From NCBI GenBank assembly GCA_030844895.1, contig CM061231.1, forward strand, positions 30,575,149-30,639,148: a DNA stretch of 64,000 nucleotides, in the 5' to 3' direction. The stretch comes from Ambrosia x helenae (lineage: Eukaryota > Streptophyta > Magnoliopsida > Asterales > Asteraceae). The notes beneath the pieces were generated by a model, which was not told where the DNA came from, ran no database searches, and worked only from the letters and a program-made list of their open reading frames with translations. A program made the translations under genes and the position numbers. Shown piece by piece: positions 45,836 to 58,211 of the stretch; position 1 is the first letter of the stretch, and every line of letters begins with the position of its first letter.

Positions 45836-45865
45836 ATAAAGCTGAGTTTTGGCATCATCTGTTCT

Positions 45866-45874
45866 AGGGGGAGA
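45866..45874 (+). other. Copia polypurine tract
   Basis: AGGGGGAGA directly upstream of the 3' LTR. Confidence 0.85.
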
Positions 45875-45875
45875 T

Positions 45876-46589
45876 TGTTGGGTCTGCTGACCTGGAGAAG
45901 AACAGATGATTGGAAAGCCAAAATATGCTAACAGTTGATCCTTTCAATAAACAGACTTTACAACTTACTTCTCCCAAAAGACTGCTGACTCTAACAACTG
46001 TTCTACCCAAACAACTTCTATGACAACTGCTGATACAAAGGACTGCTGAATAAACAACTGATGAAGAACAACTGCTGACCAAAGGTCTGATGAAGAACAA
46101 CTGCTGATTCAAGTACTGAAGACCAAAGCACTGCTGGAGCCAACAACACTTAGGCTCCAGCAGAGGATACAAGACCATCAGAGTTTACCTACAACAGCTG
46201 TTTACTATCAGTGCTTTCAATGTAACAGTAGTTTGTAATAGGCAGATGTTTTATGTTTGTTATTCTGTTAGAGGTCACTGTCTTAGGTGACGTCAGCTTA
46301 GGTCATCAGTGGTTTAGGTCTGTCTATAAATAGAACAGTGCTTGTACTGTTCTATTGTATCACACACACAAACATTCTCTCAGACAAACAATCACTGTGT
46401 GATCAGGCTGAGGGGGAGTATTTGTACGATTGTAATCTTTTAGATAAATGAAAGCATTCGATTTGAAAACATTTACTCTCTTGTTTTGATTAACAGTTTA
46501 TTATTCCGCTGCACTTTCATTCTATATTCGTTTCACTTTTATCATATTTAGTTAAACATAATCAAAACAATCAAACTCAGATCCTAACA
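45876..46589 (+). mobile_element. Copia 3' LTR (714 bp)
   Basis: Same length as the 5' LTR with about ten substitutions and no indels. TGACGTCA at 46288-46295 and TATAAATA at 46325-46332 are kept. Confidence 0.93.
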
Positions 46590-49055
46590 ACTTAAAATTT
46601 CTATCCATCTTCTTTGACGCATATTTAGAAGTTTTTGATCAAAAATATGTTGGAGACCTTTATGGTCAGTGTAAACGGTACACTTGGTCCCATACAAATA
46701 GTGTCTCCAGATTTTTAAAGCAAAAATTATGGCTCCTAGTTCTAAATCATGCGTAACATAGTTCTGTTCATGTTTCTTTAACTGTCTAGAAGCATAGGCT
46801 ATAACTTGATCTTTTTGCATCAACACACACCCTAACCCCTGCTGGGATGCATCACAGTACACAGTGAAAGCTTTTCCTTCCACAGGCAGGGTTAACACTG
46901 GGGCCTTACATAATTTTTCTTTTAGCTCCAGAAAAGCTTTTTCTTGTTTTTCTTTCCACTCATACTTGGAATTTTACCTAGTCAACGTGGTAAGTGGTAG
47001 GGCTAATCTAGCAAAATTTTCAATGAATCTTCTATAGTATCCGGCTAGCCCTAAAAATTGTCGAATCTCAGTTGGGTTTCTAGGGGCTTCCCATCTTTGA
47101 ATTGCTTCTATCTTGGTTGGGTCTACTTGGATTCCTTTATCGTTTATCACATGTCCTAGAAACTTGATCTCTTGTACCCAAAATTCACATTTTGAAAACT
47201 TAGCATATAACTTTTCTTGTCTTAAAGTTTCTAAGATTTCTCTTAAATGCTGTTCATGTTCGACATCAGTTTTTGAATAGATTAAGATATCATCTAAAAA
47301 CACAATTACACATTTGTCTAAATAGGGTCGGCAAATCCTATTCATCAAATCCATAAAAACAGCAGGAGCATTTGTTAAACCGAAAGGCATTACTAGGAAT
47401 TCATAGTGTCCGTACCTAGTTCTAAAAGCGGTTTTTGAAACGTCCTCATCTCTTATTTTTAACTGATGATATCCTGACCTAAGATCAATTTTTGAAAAAT
47501 ATTTAGCTCCATTTAACTGATCAAAAAGGTCATCTATCCTGGGTAACGGGTATTTATTTTTGATGGTCAACTTATTCAATTCCCTGTAATTTATACACAT
47601 TCTCATTGATCCATCCTTCTTTTTGACAAACAGCACTGGTACTCCCCAAGGGGAAGTACTTGGTCTTATGAAACCTCTTTCTATCAATTCTTCTAACTGG
47701 TTTGTGAGTTCTTTCATTTCTGTGGTGGCTAACCTATATGGGGCTCTAGCAACTGGTGCGGCTCCAAGAACTAGGTTAATTTGGAATTCCACCTGTCGGG
47801 ATGGGGGTAAACCTGGGAGTTCATTGGGAAATACGTCTTTGAATTCTGACACTATCTTAATTTCATCTATTTCTAATTCTTTCCCTTCGTTTCCTAAATT
47901 CACATGGATCAAAAAGAGTTGGTGTCCTTTTCTTAAGTATTTCATCATTTTCGCACTAGAGATTAAGCTTAAAGTGCCTTTTGGTTTTTCCCCATAAACC
48001 ACTAAGATTTCCTGACTGGGTAAGGGAATTTTTACTAATTTTTCCTTACAAACAATTTCAGCTTGGTTCGTAGCTAACCAGTCCATCCCTATAATAACAT
48101 CAAACTCTCCCAGACTCATTGGTATCAGGTTTATTTTAAATTCCTGATTTTCTATGGTTAAGACCATATTCTTAAAAACTTCGTTAGCTATTAAAATCTT
48201 TCCATCTGCTATTTCTATTTCGTACGTTTGGGTCATGGGTTCGGGGAGAACATTTATCTTTTCTACAAGATTTTTAGAAATAAAACTAAGATTTGCTCCC
48301 GTGTCAAAAAGAACATACACAGGTAATTGATTGATATAAAACATACCCGTGGCCAGATCAGGTTCGTCACGTGATTCGGCTGCATTGATTACAAAGGCTT
48401 CTACCCCTTGCTTGATTTCCCTTGGGCTGATTTTTAAGCTTTGGGCATTCATTCTTGTAGTGACCGGGTTCCTTGCATTCGTAGCAAACTCGGGGGCGAT
48501 CAGGATTGTACCTATACTCCGCAGCAGCATGTCCGACTTTCTTACATTTTTGGCAGTGAGGTCCCCTACATTCGCCAAAATGGAATCGGCCACAAGTGTT
48601 ACATCGCTTTTTGCACTCGCCTGTGTGATAGTATTTGCATTGGAACAGTAAGGATTGTTTCCTCGGTAGGGTCTTTTCTCAAGATTTCCTTGTTCCTTGG
48701 GGTTTTCCTGGCTTTTTCCTGAGGTAGTGTAGTTAGTAGATCTAAAAGTTTCGTTCCAACCTCTCTTACTACCTACCGGTACTTTGTCCTTTTCCTTATG
48801 CCTTACTATATCATCTGTTAAACTTAAGGCTAACTCACAAGCGGTATCAAACTCAATCGGCTTTGCTCCCCTAACTATTCCCTGAATTTGAGGAGTTAAT
48901 CCCCAAATAAATCTTCTAATTCTTTTTGGTTCAGGGGTAACCTGGTGGGGTACTAGCCAGGCAAGTTGATTGAAGCGATTTATATAACCCACACAATCTA
49001 AACCCTTCATTTCTAGTCCTAGAAATTCCGTTTCAATCTTTTCAATTTCGTTCAT
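46590..49055 (-). pseudogene. Unit 1 gag C-terminus, protease, RT, RNase H
   Basis: The 5' part of unit 1 pol. Order on the minus strand: gag C-part (NEIEKIETEFLGLEM), a zinc-knuckle segment readable only in a second frame (about 48430-48650; CYECKEPGHYKNEC), protease (VLFDTGANLSFIS), RT (KIDLRSGYHQLKI, MPFGLTNAPAVF, IVFLDDILIYSK), a stop at 46974-46976, and RNase H (VYCDASQQGLGCVL, VYTDHKGLQHIF), cut at 46589 by copia. An extra T near 48399 restores the frame lost before the zinc knuckle, so gag and pol read as one 693-codon stretch with a nonsense-like zinc region. Confidence 0.88.
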
Positions 49056-49082
49056 AGGACAATATTTTTCAGTAATAAGGGT

Positions 49083-49616
49083 TCAGAATTCTATCCAAGT
49101 CATGGTGGCTACAACTTCTCTACCTCTTACCTGTCGAATCATGTTCCACCAATTTAACGCCTCAGCTCGTAATGAGTGAGTAGCAAACTTCACCTGATCT
49201 CTAGGGGCACAATTGCTTATTTCTAATATGGCTTCCATTTCTTCCAGCCATCGAGTGGCTCCGGCAGCTCCGGTGCTACCGTCAAATGACTCTGGCTTAC
49301 ATGCCATAAAAGTCTTATAGTCGCAGAATCGGGGTCTTATAGTATCATCTAAATTTACTATCACTTCTTCTTGGTTTTTCTCTACTGGTTTAGAACCGGG
49401 TGATTTTTCTAACATGGTTAGGATGGTAGGGATTGAGTCTTGTAAACTTTCTAGAACTAATTTTCTCATTTTCTCCTCCAACTCACTCGTTTCATTGGAG
49501 ACCGGGGTTTCTTCGTTATAGGTTCTTCTATAGTCTGGTTGTTTTGACGAAGAAGCATTATTTCTTTTTGGAGTCACCGGTTCTTTTTCTTTATTTTTCT
49601 CGGATCTTCTTGGCAT
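49083..49616 (-). pseudogene. gag N-terminal part, unit 1
   Basis: As in unit 0, ending at the shared TGA (49083-49085). Two small indels, an inserted T near 49536 and a missing G near 49515, cancel each other, so eight residues differ (DYRRTYNE instead of TIEEPITE) while the frame is kept. Confidence 0.85.
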
Positions 49617-50517
49617 TTTCTATAATAATAAATTTCACCTTGATTAGTATTTAAATTATTTCCATTCAAATACTATACCGTTTCATACGTCATATAATCG
49701 TCTAATTATATTATTCTTTAAGATACAAGTCTAGATAATAATAATAATAGTTTCTAACATTATCGATTTCTAGATATTTGGCGTATGAATCATAATATAT
49801 TTGAAGTATCCGAGTAGACTTTATAAATTATACCATATTTCATCGTCGTTTCAATTCTTGATAATAATCAAAGTTTGTTACCAAAGTTTGAACATCTAGT
49901 TTATAAGACTTTTTATAACATCTAAATATAAGATATTTTATACCAAAATTTTTAGATGTTTTCATCATATTACATACTACTACCACATCATACTACCATT
50001 CATGTTATCATTCCACATTACACTACCACAAAATCACTAAGTTATCACACAAACAAACTACTACCACCACCCACACATAAACCCGTTTTATTCACCTTCT
50101 ACCACCCTTCTTCGCTTCTTTCCCTACCCCCTTACCCCTCGACCCATCAAACAAAAGGGTACTTGGACTCGTCAATCACTTGTTTGGATTGGAATCCAAA
50201 CCTCTTGATTAACTTCCTTAATTCTTCCGCCGTGTTCAACGCTTGATCTCGCTGTGTTTTCATGCGGTAAAAGTTTTCTACAAGTCTAAGTACTCCTTTC
50301 TTGGCACGAAATCATGGGTTTGCAACGGAACATTGGTATGGTTAAACATGACGGCTTCGTAATAGGGGTCGATTGCGGGTGTAAGATGGGCCGATTGGTA
50401 TTGGGCCGTAGGGTAGGGGCCCATAGGAGCTTGGGCCGAAGGTGGTTGGGCCCAAAAATGGTGGTGGATTTGGGTTCATGTTACTTGATCCTTCCATGGA
50501 TAGATTGCTTGAAGCAC
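49617..50517 (-). other. Leader between accessory ORF and gag, unit 1
   Basis: Near-identical to 29333-30233. The second accessory frame has an extra G and stops early, as in unit 0. Confidence 0.5.
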
Positions 50518-50874
50518 TCATAAATCTTGTATTGGCGGGCTCGGATAGTAGTAGGGAGATGATCCAAAGAAAGGCATCTCGGGAATAACTTGGATGGGTT
50601 CGTAATAGGAGTAGATAGGCTCGGGGAGAGGACCGAAAACGCCTACTTCTCCCAAATTAAGTTCCACCCCATTTTCTCCCCAAGTTAACCCCGGTATCTC
50701 GTTTGCCAATGCTTGGATATCGGGAAATTCTAAATTTTCATTGTCTTCCACTACTTCATTGCTTAGGATTTCCCCTTCTTCCAACTCCATTGGGGCCTCA
50801 CCTCGTTCTCTCTGTGCTTCGGCTACTAGCGTCCATTCTTCCCCGTGTGACATTCTATTACACATAATCATCAC
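50518..50874 (-). CDS. 118-aa accessory ORF, unit 1
   Basis: Same acidic/Pro-Tyr-rich ORF as 30234-30590, and identical in protein to unit 2. Its stop overlaps the next ATG as ATGA. Unknown function. Confidence 0.45.
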   Translation of the reverse strand: MMIMCNRMSHGEEWTLVAEAQRERGEAPMELEEGEILSNEVVEDNENLEFPDIQALANEIPGLTWGENGVELNLGEVGVFGPLPEPIYSYYEPIQVIPEMPFFGSSPYYYPSPPIQDL

Positions 50875-50926
50875 AACAAATATAGTTAAGTTAGTTCTAT
50901 AATTCCCCGCTACACCCGAACCCGAG

Positions 50927-50938
50927 CTCTGATACCAA
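50927..50938 (-). other. Primer binding site, unit 1
   Basis: Minus-strand TTGGTATCAGAG two bases inside LTR2. Confidence 0.85.
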
Positions 50939-50940
50939 CC

Positions 50941-52682
50941 TGTAACGACCCGAAAATTAACGAGTCATTACGGATTGGTAATCATGACACAATTTATTAA
51001 TTACCAATTTAATTAATTCTAGTTTTAACATAATCTCTTTTACATAAAAACACACCGTTTATTTATTACTTGGCCCGAAGCCCATTACACGATAACCGGT
51101 TATGGGCCAAGCCCATTAAAGGTACAAACTAAACTGGGCCAAGCCCGTTACATACATGGGCCGTAAGCCCATTTTGACAACTTCACACATTTAAAACACA
51201 TTGGGCAGAAACCCATTAAACACTACATATTGTTTTTGAAACTTGAACACTCCTCTTTCCTTAAAACCACAAGGGCCGTAGCCCATAACTACTTGGCCGG
51301 CCCAAGGGCCGGTTTTTATTTTAAAAACAGACTTGATTTCCACACATCGAGCTCGGGTTCCCGTTTAACTAATCAACCTGAAATGCATGTTAAAAATACG
51401 TTAGCCACAAAGCTAGTGAGTGATGCCAGATTCGTTTAGACTCGTTTAAATAAACATACAACAATTCTCATGTGGTTCAGTCATTCTAAGGTGGAATATA
51501 TTATCGATGGAGCACCATACAAATGCTTATTGTGGTTCCAAACCTCTGCTTGGTTTAGAAAAATATATTCCGGTAATACCGAATGGATCCATTCTACGTT
51601 GTTTCTATTCGACCGATTCTATTAACTCTTTCATGATCATGAACCAATATTTTATCAAATCACACGTAAAAACTAACATGCACTCACCCCGAAATCATTT
51701 TAAACATATGGGGTACATGCACTCACGTTGGTTATCTCGGATTGATTGATTTCACAAGTGGTGGTATTACTAGATTCCTCGTGTTCCTGTTACATCACAA
51801 ATCAAGTTACCATAAAGAAATATAAACGTATAGCTGGCCATTACAGCTTAGGCGTATAATCTAAACTAAAGCTGGCCATTACAGCTTGGCACACGACCCT
51901 AAGGACTCTAGACACATACTTACCCGGATGATAGTCTCGAACCAACTACTACTCGGCTTAACACACTAAAGCCGATTGTTTTAAGTGTTAGGTGGGTTGG
52001 GTTTTCTTTGTTGAAAATGGTTTAACAAGCTAATAGAAATGGTGTTGCATGGTTAAAAGGATGGTTTAATGATGATGGTATAGGTGCCGATTGCTATGAG
52101 TGGTTTGGAGAGGGGTCTTGCATGTTGAATAAGTATGATTATAGTGGATTTGCAATGGTTGTAAGGAGAGATAAGGGAGCCGATGGTTTTCTTTTATAGG
52201 GCAAGGTTCATGCATGTGATGGTGGTCTAGCTTTTAGGTGGTATGAGGTGGAAGTGAAAGAAGCAATGGAGTGTCAAGGTGTATCACCCTTAGATTTGAT
52301 ACAATATTCCCTTGAAAAGTGGCGGCACCCATATATAAGAGGAGTGGGCCGATTAGTTTCCAAAGAGTATTGGCTTAATCTCCTATGTTTCACAATTGGG
52401 CTTGCTTGCAAACACTGGGTCCTTAATAATAGTGGATAAATATAGGCTATACTATAAAGTTATAGGCCCAAAAGTTTAGTCGGGTCCTTAAAAATATTCG
52501 GCCCACATATATCTAGCTATCGGGCCGAGTCCTACTTCTTATTGGGCCTTGGTTTATAAGTCGGGTAAGGTTATTGGGCTACACCGTAGGTGGCCCAATC
52601 ATAATTCTAATTAACTATTAATTAATTATTTTATTAATCTAATCTCGTTTTATAATGATGTCATAATTTTCAGGGTGTTACA
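50941..52682 (-). mobile_element. Shared LTR2 (1742 bp)
   Basis: Same termini as LTR1 and LTR3 but 34 bp shorter, because one segment near 52463 bounded by GGCCCAAAA repeats is missing. The U3 TGACGTCA site is TGATGTCA here. PBS of unit 1 on the left and PPT of unit 2 on the right. Confidence 0.9.
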
Positions 52683-52699
52683 CTCTCCCCCCCCTTAGG
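52683..52699 (-). other. Polypurine tract, unit 2
   Basis: Same tract as at LTR1 but with eight G instead of five. Confidence 0.8.
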
Positions 52700-52723
52700 A
52701 AATTTCGTCCCCGAAATTTTTAT

Positions 52724-54620
52724 CTACAGTACCTGATTTTCGAATAGGTGGGGATAGTTTGCTCTCATCATGTCCTCTCTTTCAAAGGTAATTTCTGGTC
52801 CCGGTCTAGCATTCCATTTAACTTGTACGATCGGGATTTTTCCTCTTCTCATCTTTCTCTCTTGTCGAGCCATTATTTCTATTGGTTCCTCAGTGAAATG
52901 AAGTTGAGGATTGACTTTGACATTGTCTAATGGAATGATAGTTTGGGTTTCTATTATACACTTTCTCAAATTAGAGACATGAAAAACATCATGTATTTCA
53001 CTTAGCTCGGGCGGTAATTCTAAGCGATAAGCTACTGGTCCCACTTTATCCTTAACTTGATAAGGTCCTATAAAGCATGGATTTAGCTTGCCTCTTTTCT
53101 GAAATCTTATCACTCCTTTCCAGGGTGATACCTTTAGTAGGACATAATCTCCTACTTGAAACTCCAACGGTCGTCTTCGATTGTCGGCATAACTTTTCTG
53201 CCTACTTCTTGCCTCTTCCAACTTTTTCTTAATTTGCACAATCTTGTCAGTCGTTTCTTGAATTATTTCTGGGCCCGTAAGTTGGTTTTCTCCGATTTCA
53301 TTCCAACATATCGTAGATCGACACTTTCTACCGTACAATGCTTCAAAGGGTGCAGCTTGGATGGAAGCGTGGTAATTATTATTATATGAAAATTCTATCA
53401 ACGGTAGATGTGTATCCCAACTTCCACTAAATTCCAGGACACATGCTCTCAACATATCTTCTAACGTTTGTATGGTTCTTTCACTTTGTCCGTCGGTTTG
53501 AGGATGGTATGCGGTACTAAGTTTGATTTGGGAACCTAGAGCATCTTGAAATGTTTTCCAAAATCTGGAAGTAAAGTGGCTATCTCTATCTGATATAATC
53601 GAAAGGGGTATACCATGTCGAGACACGATTTCTCTTATATAGATCTTTGCTAACCTTTCCGTTCCAAAGATTTCTTGAATTGGTAAGAAATGAGCGGATT
53701 TGGTCAACCTATCTACAATGACCCAGATAGCGTCATTACCACTTTGTGTCCTTGGTAACTTGGTTAGAAAGTCCATGGTAATTTGATCCCACTTCCAAAC
53801 TGGGATTTCGGGTTGGATTAATAACCCATTGGGTCTTTGGTGTTCCGCTTTTACCTTGGAACAAGTAACACATCGGGCAACGAATTCTCCTACACTCTTT
53901 TTCATACCAGGCCACCAAAAATTCTTTCTTAAGTCTTTATACATTTTATGGTTTCCTGGGTGGATGGAATATTTAGAATTACAGGTTTCCCTTAAAACTA
54001 ACTCTCTTTGTTCCCCGTACTTGGGTATCCATATTCTTTGATTGTACCTAAAAATTCCATCGGTTCCTTCAGCCAGTCTTTCTTCTTCTTTATTCAAAAG
54101 TTCTTCACCTAAGTGAGCGGGTTCTAAAGCTCTTCTTTGACATTCACGAAGTTTGTTTAGAAATTCATTGATCAGGGTTACTTTAAATGCTTTCCCTCTT
54201 AAAGGTCTCTCTTTTCGACTTAAAGCATCTGCTACAATGTTTGCTTTCCCTGGGTGATATTTGATATCACAATCATAATCACTTAAAATTTCTATCCATC
54301 TTCTTTGACGCATATTTAGAAGTTTTTGATCAAAAATATGCTGGAGACCTTTATGGTCAGTGTAAACGGTACACTTGGTCCCATACAAATAGTGTCTCCA
54401 GATTTTTAAAGCAAAAATTATGGCTCCTAGTTCTAAATCATGCGTAACATAGTTTTGTTCATGTTTCTTTAACTGTCTAGAAGCATAGGCTATAACATGA
54501 TCTTTTTGCATCAACACACACCCTAACCCCTGCTGGGATGCATCACAGTACACAGTGAAAGCTTTTCCTTCCACAGGCAGGGTTAACACTGGGGCCTTAC
54601 ATAATTTTTCTTTTAGCTAC
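52724..54620 (-). pseudogene. RNase H and integrase, unit 2
   Basis: The longest intact pol stretch of the array: 621 codons from MLTLPVEGKAFTVYCDASQ through RNase H, the integrase zinc region (HPGNHK ... CVTCSK), DDE core (MDFLTKLP, SDRDSHF, DGQSERT), the C-terminal domain and chromodomain-like tail. Unlike units 1 and 3 it has Gln (CAG) at the position of the integrase TAG. It is still cut off from RT by a stop near 54619, another near 54711 and a shift at 54744-54749. Confidence 0.88.
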
Positions 54621-55484
54621 AGAAAAGCTTTTTCTTGTTTTTCTTTCCACTCATACTTGGAATTTTTCCTAGTCAACGTGGTAAGTGGTAGGGCTAATCT
54701 AGCAAAATTTTAAATGAATCTTCTATAGTATCCGGCTAGCCCTAAAAAATTGTCGAATCTCAGTTGGGTTTCTAGGGGCTTCCCATCTTTGAATTGCTTC
54801 TATCTTGGTTGGGTCTACTTGGATTCCTTTATCGTTTATCACATGTCCTAGAAACTTGATCTCTTGTACCCAAAATTCACATTTTGAAAACTTAGCATAT
54901 AACTTTTCTTTTCTTAAAGTTTCTAAGATTTCTCTTAAATGCTGTTCATGTTCGACATCAGTTTTTGAATAGATTAAGATATCATCTAAAAACACAATTA
55001 CACATTTGTCTAAATAGGGTCGGCAAATCCTATTCATCAAATCCATAAAAACAGCAGGAGCATTTGTTAAACCGAAAGGCATTACTAGGAATTCATAGTG
55101 TCCGTACCTAGTTCTAAAAGCGGTTTTTGAAACGTCCTCATCTCTTATTTTTAACTGATGATATCCTGACCTAAGATCAATTTTTGAAAAATATTTAGCT
55201 CCATTTAACTGATCGAAAAGGTCATCTATCCTGGGTAACGGGTATTTATTTTTGATGGTCAACTTATTCAATTCCCTGTAATCTATACACATTCTCATAG
55301 ATCCATCCTTCTTTTTGACAAATAGCACTGGTGCTCCCCAAGGGGAAGTACTTGGTCTTATGAAACCTCTTTCTATCAATTCTTCTAACTGGTTTGTGAG
55401 TTCTTTCATTTCTATGGTGGCTAACCTATATGGGGCTCTAGCAACTGGTGCGGCTCCAGGAACTAGGTTAATTTGGAATTCCAC
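54621..55484 (-). pseudogene. Reverse transcriptase, unit 2
   Basis: RT motifs RELNKLTIKNKYPLPRIDD, KIDLRSGYHQLKI, MPFGLTNAPA and FLDDILIYSK are intact. The frame ends at 54723 because of an A6 run (A5 in units 1 and 3), and is separated from the protease by a missing G near 55492-55496. Confidence 0.88.
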
Positions 55485-56345
55485 CTGTCGGGATGGGGTA
55501 AACCTGGGAGTTCATTGGGAAATACGTCTATGAATTCTGACACTATCTTAATTTCATCTATTTCTAATTCTTTCCCTTCGTTTCCTAAATTCACATGGAT
55601 CAAAAAGAGTTGGTGTCCTTTTCTTAAGTATTTCATCATTTTCGCACTAGAGATTAAGCTTAAAGTGCCTTTTGGTTTTTCCCCATAAACCACTAAGATT
55701 TCCTGACTGGGTAAGGGAATTTTTAATAATTTTTCCTTACAAACAATTTCAGCTTGGTTCGTAGCTAACCAGTCCATCCCTATAATAACATCAAACTCTC
55801 CCGGACTCATTGGTATCAGGTTTATTTTAAATTCCTGATTTTCTATGGTTAAGACCAAATTCTTAAAAACTTCGTTAGCTTTTAAAATCTTTCCATCTGC
55901 TATTTCTATTTCGTACGTTTGGGTCATGGGTTCGGAGAGAACATTTATCTTTTCTACAAGATTTTTAGAAATAAAACTAAGATTTGCTCCCGTGTCAAAA
56001 AGAACATACACAGGTAATTGATTGATATAAAACATACCCGTGACCAGATCAGGTTTGTCACGTGCTTCGGCTGCATTGATTACAATGGCTCTACCCCTTG
56101 CTTGATCTCCCTTGGGCTGATTTTTAAGCTTTGGGCATTCATTCTTGTAGTGACCGGGTTCCTTGCATTCGTAGCAAACTCGGGGGCGATCAGGATTGTA
56201 CCTACACTCCGCAGCAGCATGTCCGACTTTCTTACATTTTTGGCAGTGAGGTCCCCTACATTCGCCGAAATGGAATCGGCCACAAGTGTTACATCGCTTT
56301 TTGCACTCGCCTGTGTGATAGTATTTGCATTGGAACAGTAAGGAT
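55463..56345 (-). pseudogene. Zinc knuckle and protease, unit 2
   Basis: In one frame from about 56345: a Cys/His-rich region with CNTCGRFHFGEC, CQKCKKVGH and the CCHC knuckle CYECKEPGHYKNEC, then the protease (YVLFDTGANLSFIS; D-T-G active site, FDVIIGMDWL). It is in another frame from the upstream gag part, so a shift lies around 56345. The protein ends out of frame at 55463. Confidence 0.85.
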
Positions 56346-57307
56346 TGTTTCCTCGGTAGGGTCTTTTCTCAAGATTTCCTTGTTCCCTGGGGTTTTCCTG
56401 GCTTTTTCCTGAGGTATTGTAGTTAGTAGATCTAAAAGTTTCGTTCCAACCTCTCTTACTACCTACCGGTACTTTGTCCTTTTCCTTATGCCTTACTATA
56501 TCATCTGTTAAACTTAAGGCTAACTCACAAGCGGTATCAAACTCAATCGGCTTTGCTCCCCTAACTATTCCCTGAATTTGAGGAGTTAATCCCCAAAGAA
56601 ATCTTCTAATTCTTTTTGGTTCAGGGGTAACCTGGTGGGGTACTAGCCGGGCAAGTTGATTGAAGCGATTTATATAACCCACACAATCTAAACCCTTCAT
56701 TTCTAGTCCTAGAAATTCCGTTTCAATCTTTTCAATTTCGTTCATAGGACAATATTTTTCAGTAATAAGGGTTCAGAATTCTATCCAAGTCATGGTGGCT
56801 ACAACTTCTCTACCTCTTACCTGTCGAATCATGTTCCACCAATTTAACGCCTCAGCTCGTAATGAGTGACTAGCAAACTTCACCTGATCTCTAGGGGCAC
56901 AATTGCTTATTTCTAATATGGCTTCCATTTCTTCCAGCCATCGAGTGGCTCCGGCAGCTCCGGTGCTACCGTCGAATGACTCTGGCTTACATGCCATAAA
57001 AGTCTTATAGTCGCAGAATCGGGGTCTTATAGTATCATCTAAATTTACTATCACTTCTTCTTGGTTTTTCTCTACTGGTTTAGAACCGGGTGATTTTTCT
57101 AACATGGTTAGGATGGTAGGGATTGAGTCTTGTAAACTTTCTAGAACTAATTTTCTCATTTTCTCCTCCAACTCACTCGTTTCATTGGAGACCGGGGTTT
57201 CTTCGGTTATAGGTTCTTCTATAGTCTGGTTGTTTTGACGAAGAAGCATTATTTCTTTTTGGAGTCACCGGTTCTTTTTCTTTATTTTTCTCGGATCTTC
57301 TTGGCAT
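56346..57307 (-). pseudogene. gag, unit 2
   Basis: Start codon expected at 57307-57305. An inserted T at about 57226 throws the N-terminus out of frame. The remainder reads through RWLEEMEAILEI and ALNWWNMIRQ to the shared TGA at 56773-56775 and on in frame to the frame change before the zinc knuckle. Confidence 0.85.
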
Positions 57308-57968
57308 TTTCTATAATAATAAATTTCACCTTGATTAGTATTTAAATTATTTCCATTCAAATACTATACCGTTTCATACGTCATATAATCGTCTAATTAT
57401 ATTATTCTTTAAGATACAAGTCTAGATAATAATAATAATAGTTTCTAACGTTCTCGATTTCTAGATATTTGGCGTATGAATCATAATATATTTGAAGTAT
57501 CCGAGTAGACTTTATAAATTATACCATATTTCATCGTCGTTTCAATTCTTGATAATAATCAAAGTTTGTTACCAAAGTTTGAACATCTAGTTTATAAGAC
57601 TTTTTATAACATCTAAATATAAGATATTTTATACCAAAATTTTTAGATGTTTTCATCATATTACATACTACTACCACATCATACTACCATTCATGTTATC
57701 ATTCCACATTACACTACCACAAAATCACTAAGTTATCACACAAACAAACTACTACCACCACCCACACATAAACCCGTTTTATTCACCTTCTACCACCCTT
57801 CTTCGCTTCTTTCCCTACCCCCTTACCCCTCGACCCATCAAACAAAAGGGTACTTGGACTCGTCAATCACTTGTTTGGATTGGAATCCAAACCTCTTGAT
57901 TAACTTCCTTAATTCTTCTGCCGTGTTCAACGCTTGATCTCGCTGTGTTTTCATGCGGTAAAAGTTTT
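57308..57968 (-). other. Leader proximal to gag, unit 2
   Basis: Near-identical to the leaders of units 0 and 1. Many CTACCAC motifs at 57660-57810. A stretch just past the 80-aa ORF can be read in another frame as a Lys/Arg/Glu-rich helix-like peptide. Confidence 0.45.
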
Positions 57969-58211
57969 CTACAAGTCTAAGTACTCCTTTCTTGGCACAA
58001 AATCATGGGTTTGCAACGGAACATTGGTATGGTTAAACATGACGGCTTCGTAATAGGGGTCGGTTGCGGGTGTAAGATGGCCGATTGGTATTGGGCCGTA
58101 CGGTAGGGGCCCATAGGAGCTTGGGCCGAAGGTGGTTCGGCCCAAAAATGGTGGTGGATTTGGGTTCATGTTACTTGATCCTTCCATGGATAGATTGCTT
58201 GAAGCACTCAT
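57969..58211 (-). CDS. 80-aa second accessory ORF, unit 2 only
   Basis: Starts inside the stop codon of the 118-aa ORF (ATGA overlap at 58208-58211). Ser-rich N-terminus, then a Pro/Gly/Tyr-rich segment (SYGPLPYGPIPIG). Units 0 and 1 carry one extra G and a truncated version. No recognised domain, and coding status is uncertain. Confidence 0.35.
   Translation of the reverse strand: MSASSNLSMEGSSNMNPNPPPFLGRTTFGPSSYGPLPYGPIPIGHLTPATDPYYEAVMFNHTNVPLQTHDFVPRKEYLDL

Larger units (their letters stand above)
34033..46589 (+). mobile_element. Nested Ty1/copia element, Sirevirus type (12.56 kb)
   Basis: Two 714-bp LTRs (TGTTGGG...CCTAACA), a 5-bp duplication ACTTA, a Met-tRNA PBS, a long gag with coiled coil and several CCHC knuckles, and the copia order protease-integrase-RT-RNase H. 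A 4-kb coding module follows pol. Large size, long gag and extra downstream module fit the Sirevirus lineage. LTRs differ at about 10 of 714 positions by eye (about 1.4%). At a commonly used plant rate of 1.3e-8 per site per year that is roughly half a million years. Coding frames carry many stops and shifts. Confidence 0.93.
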
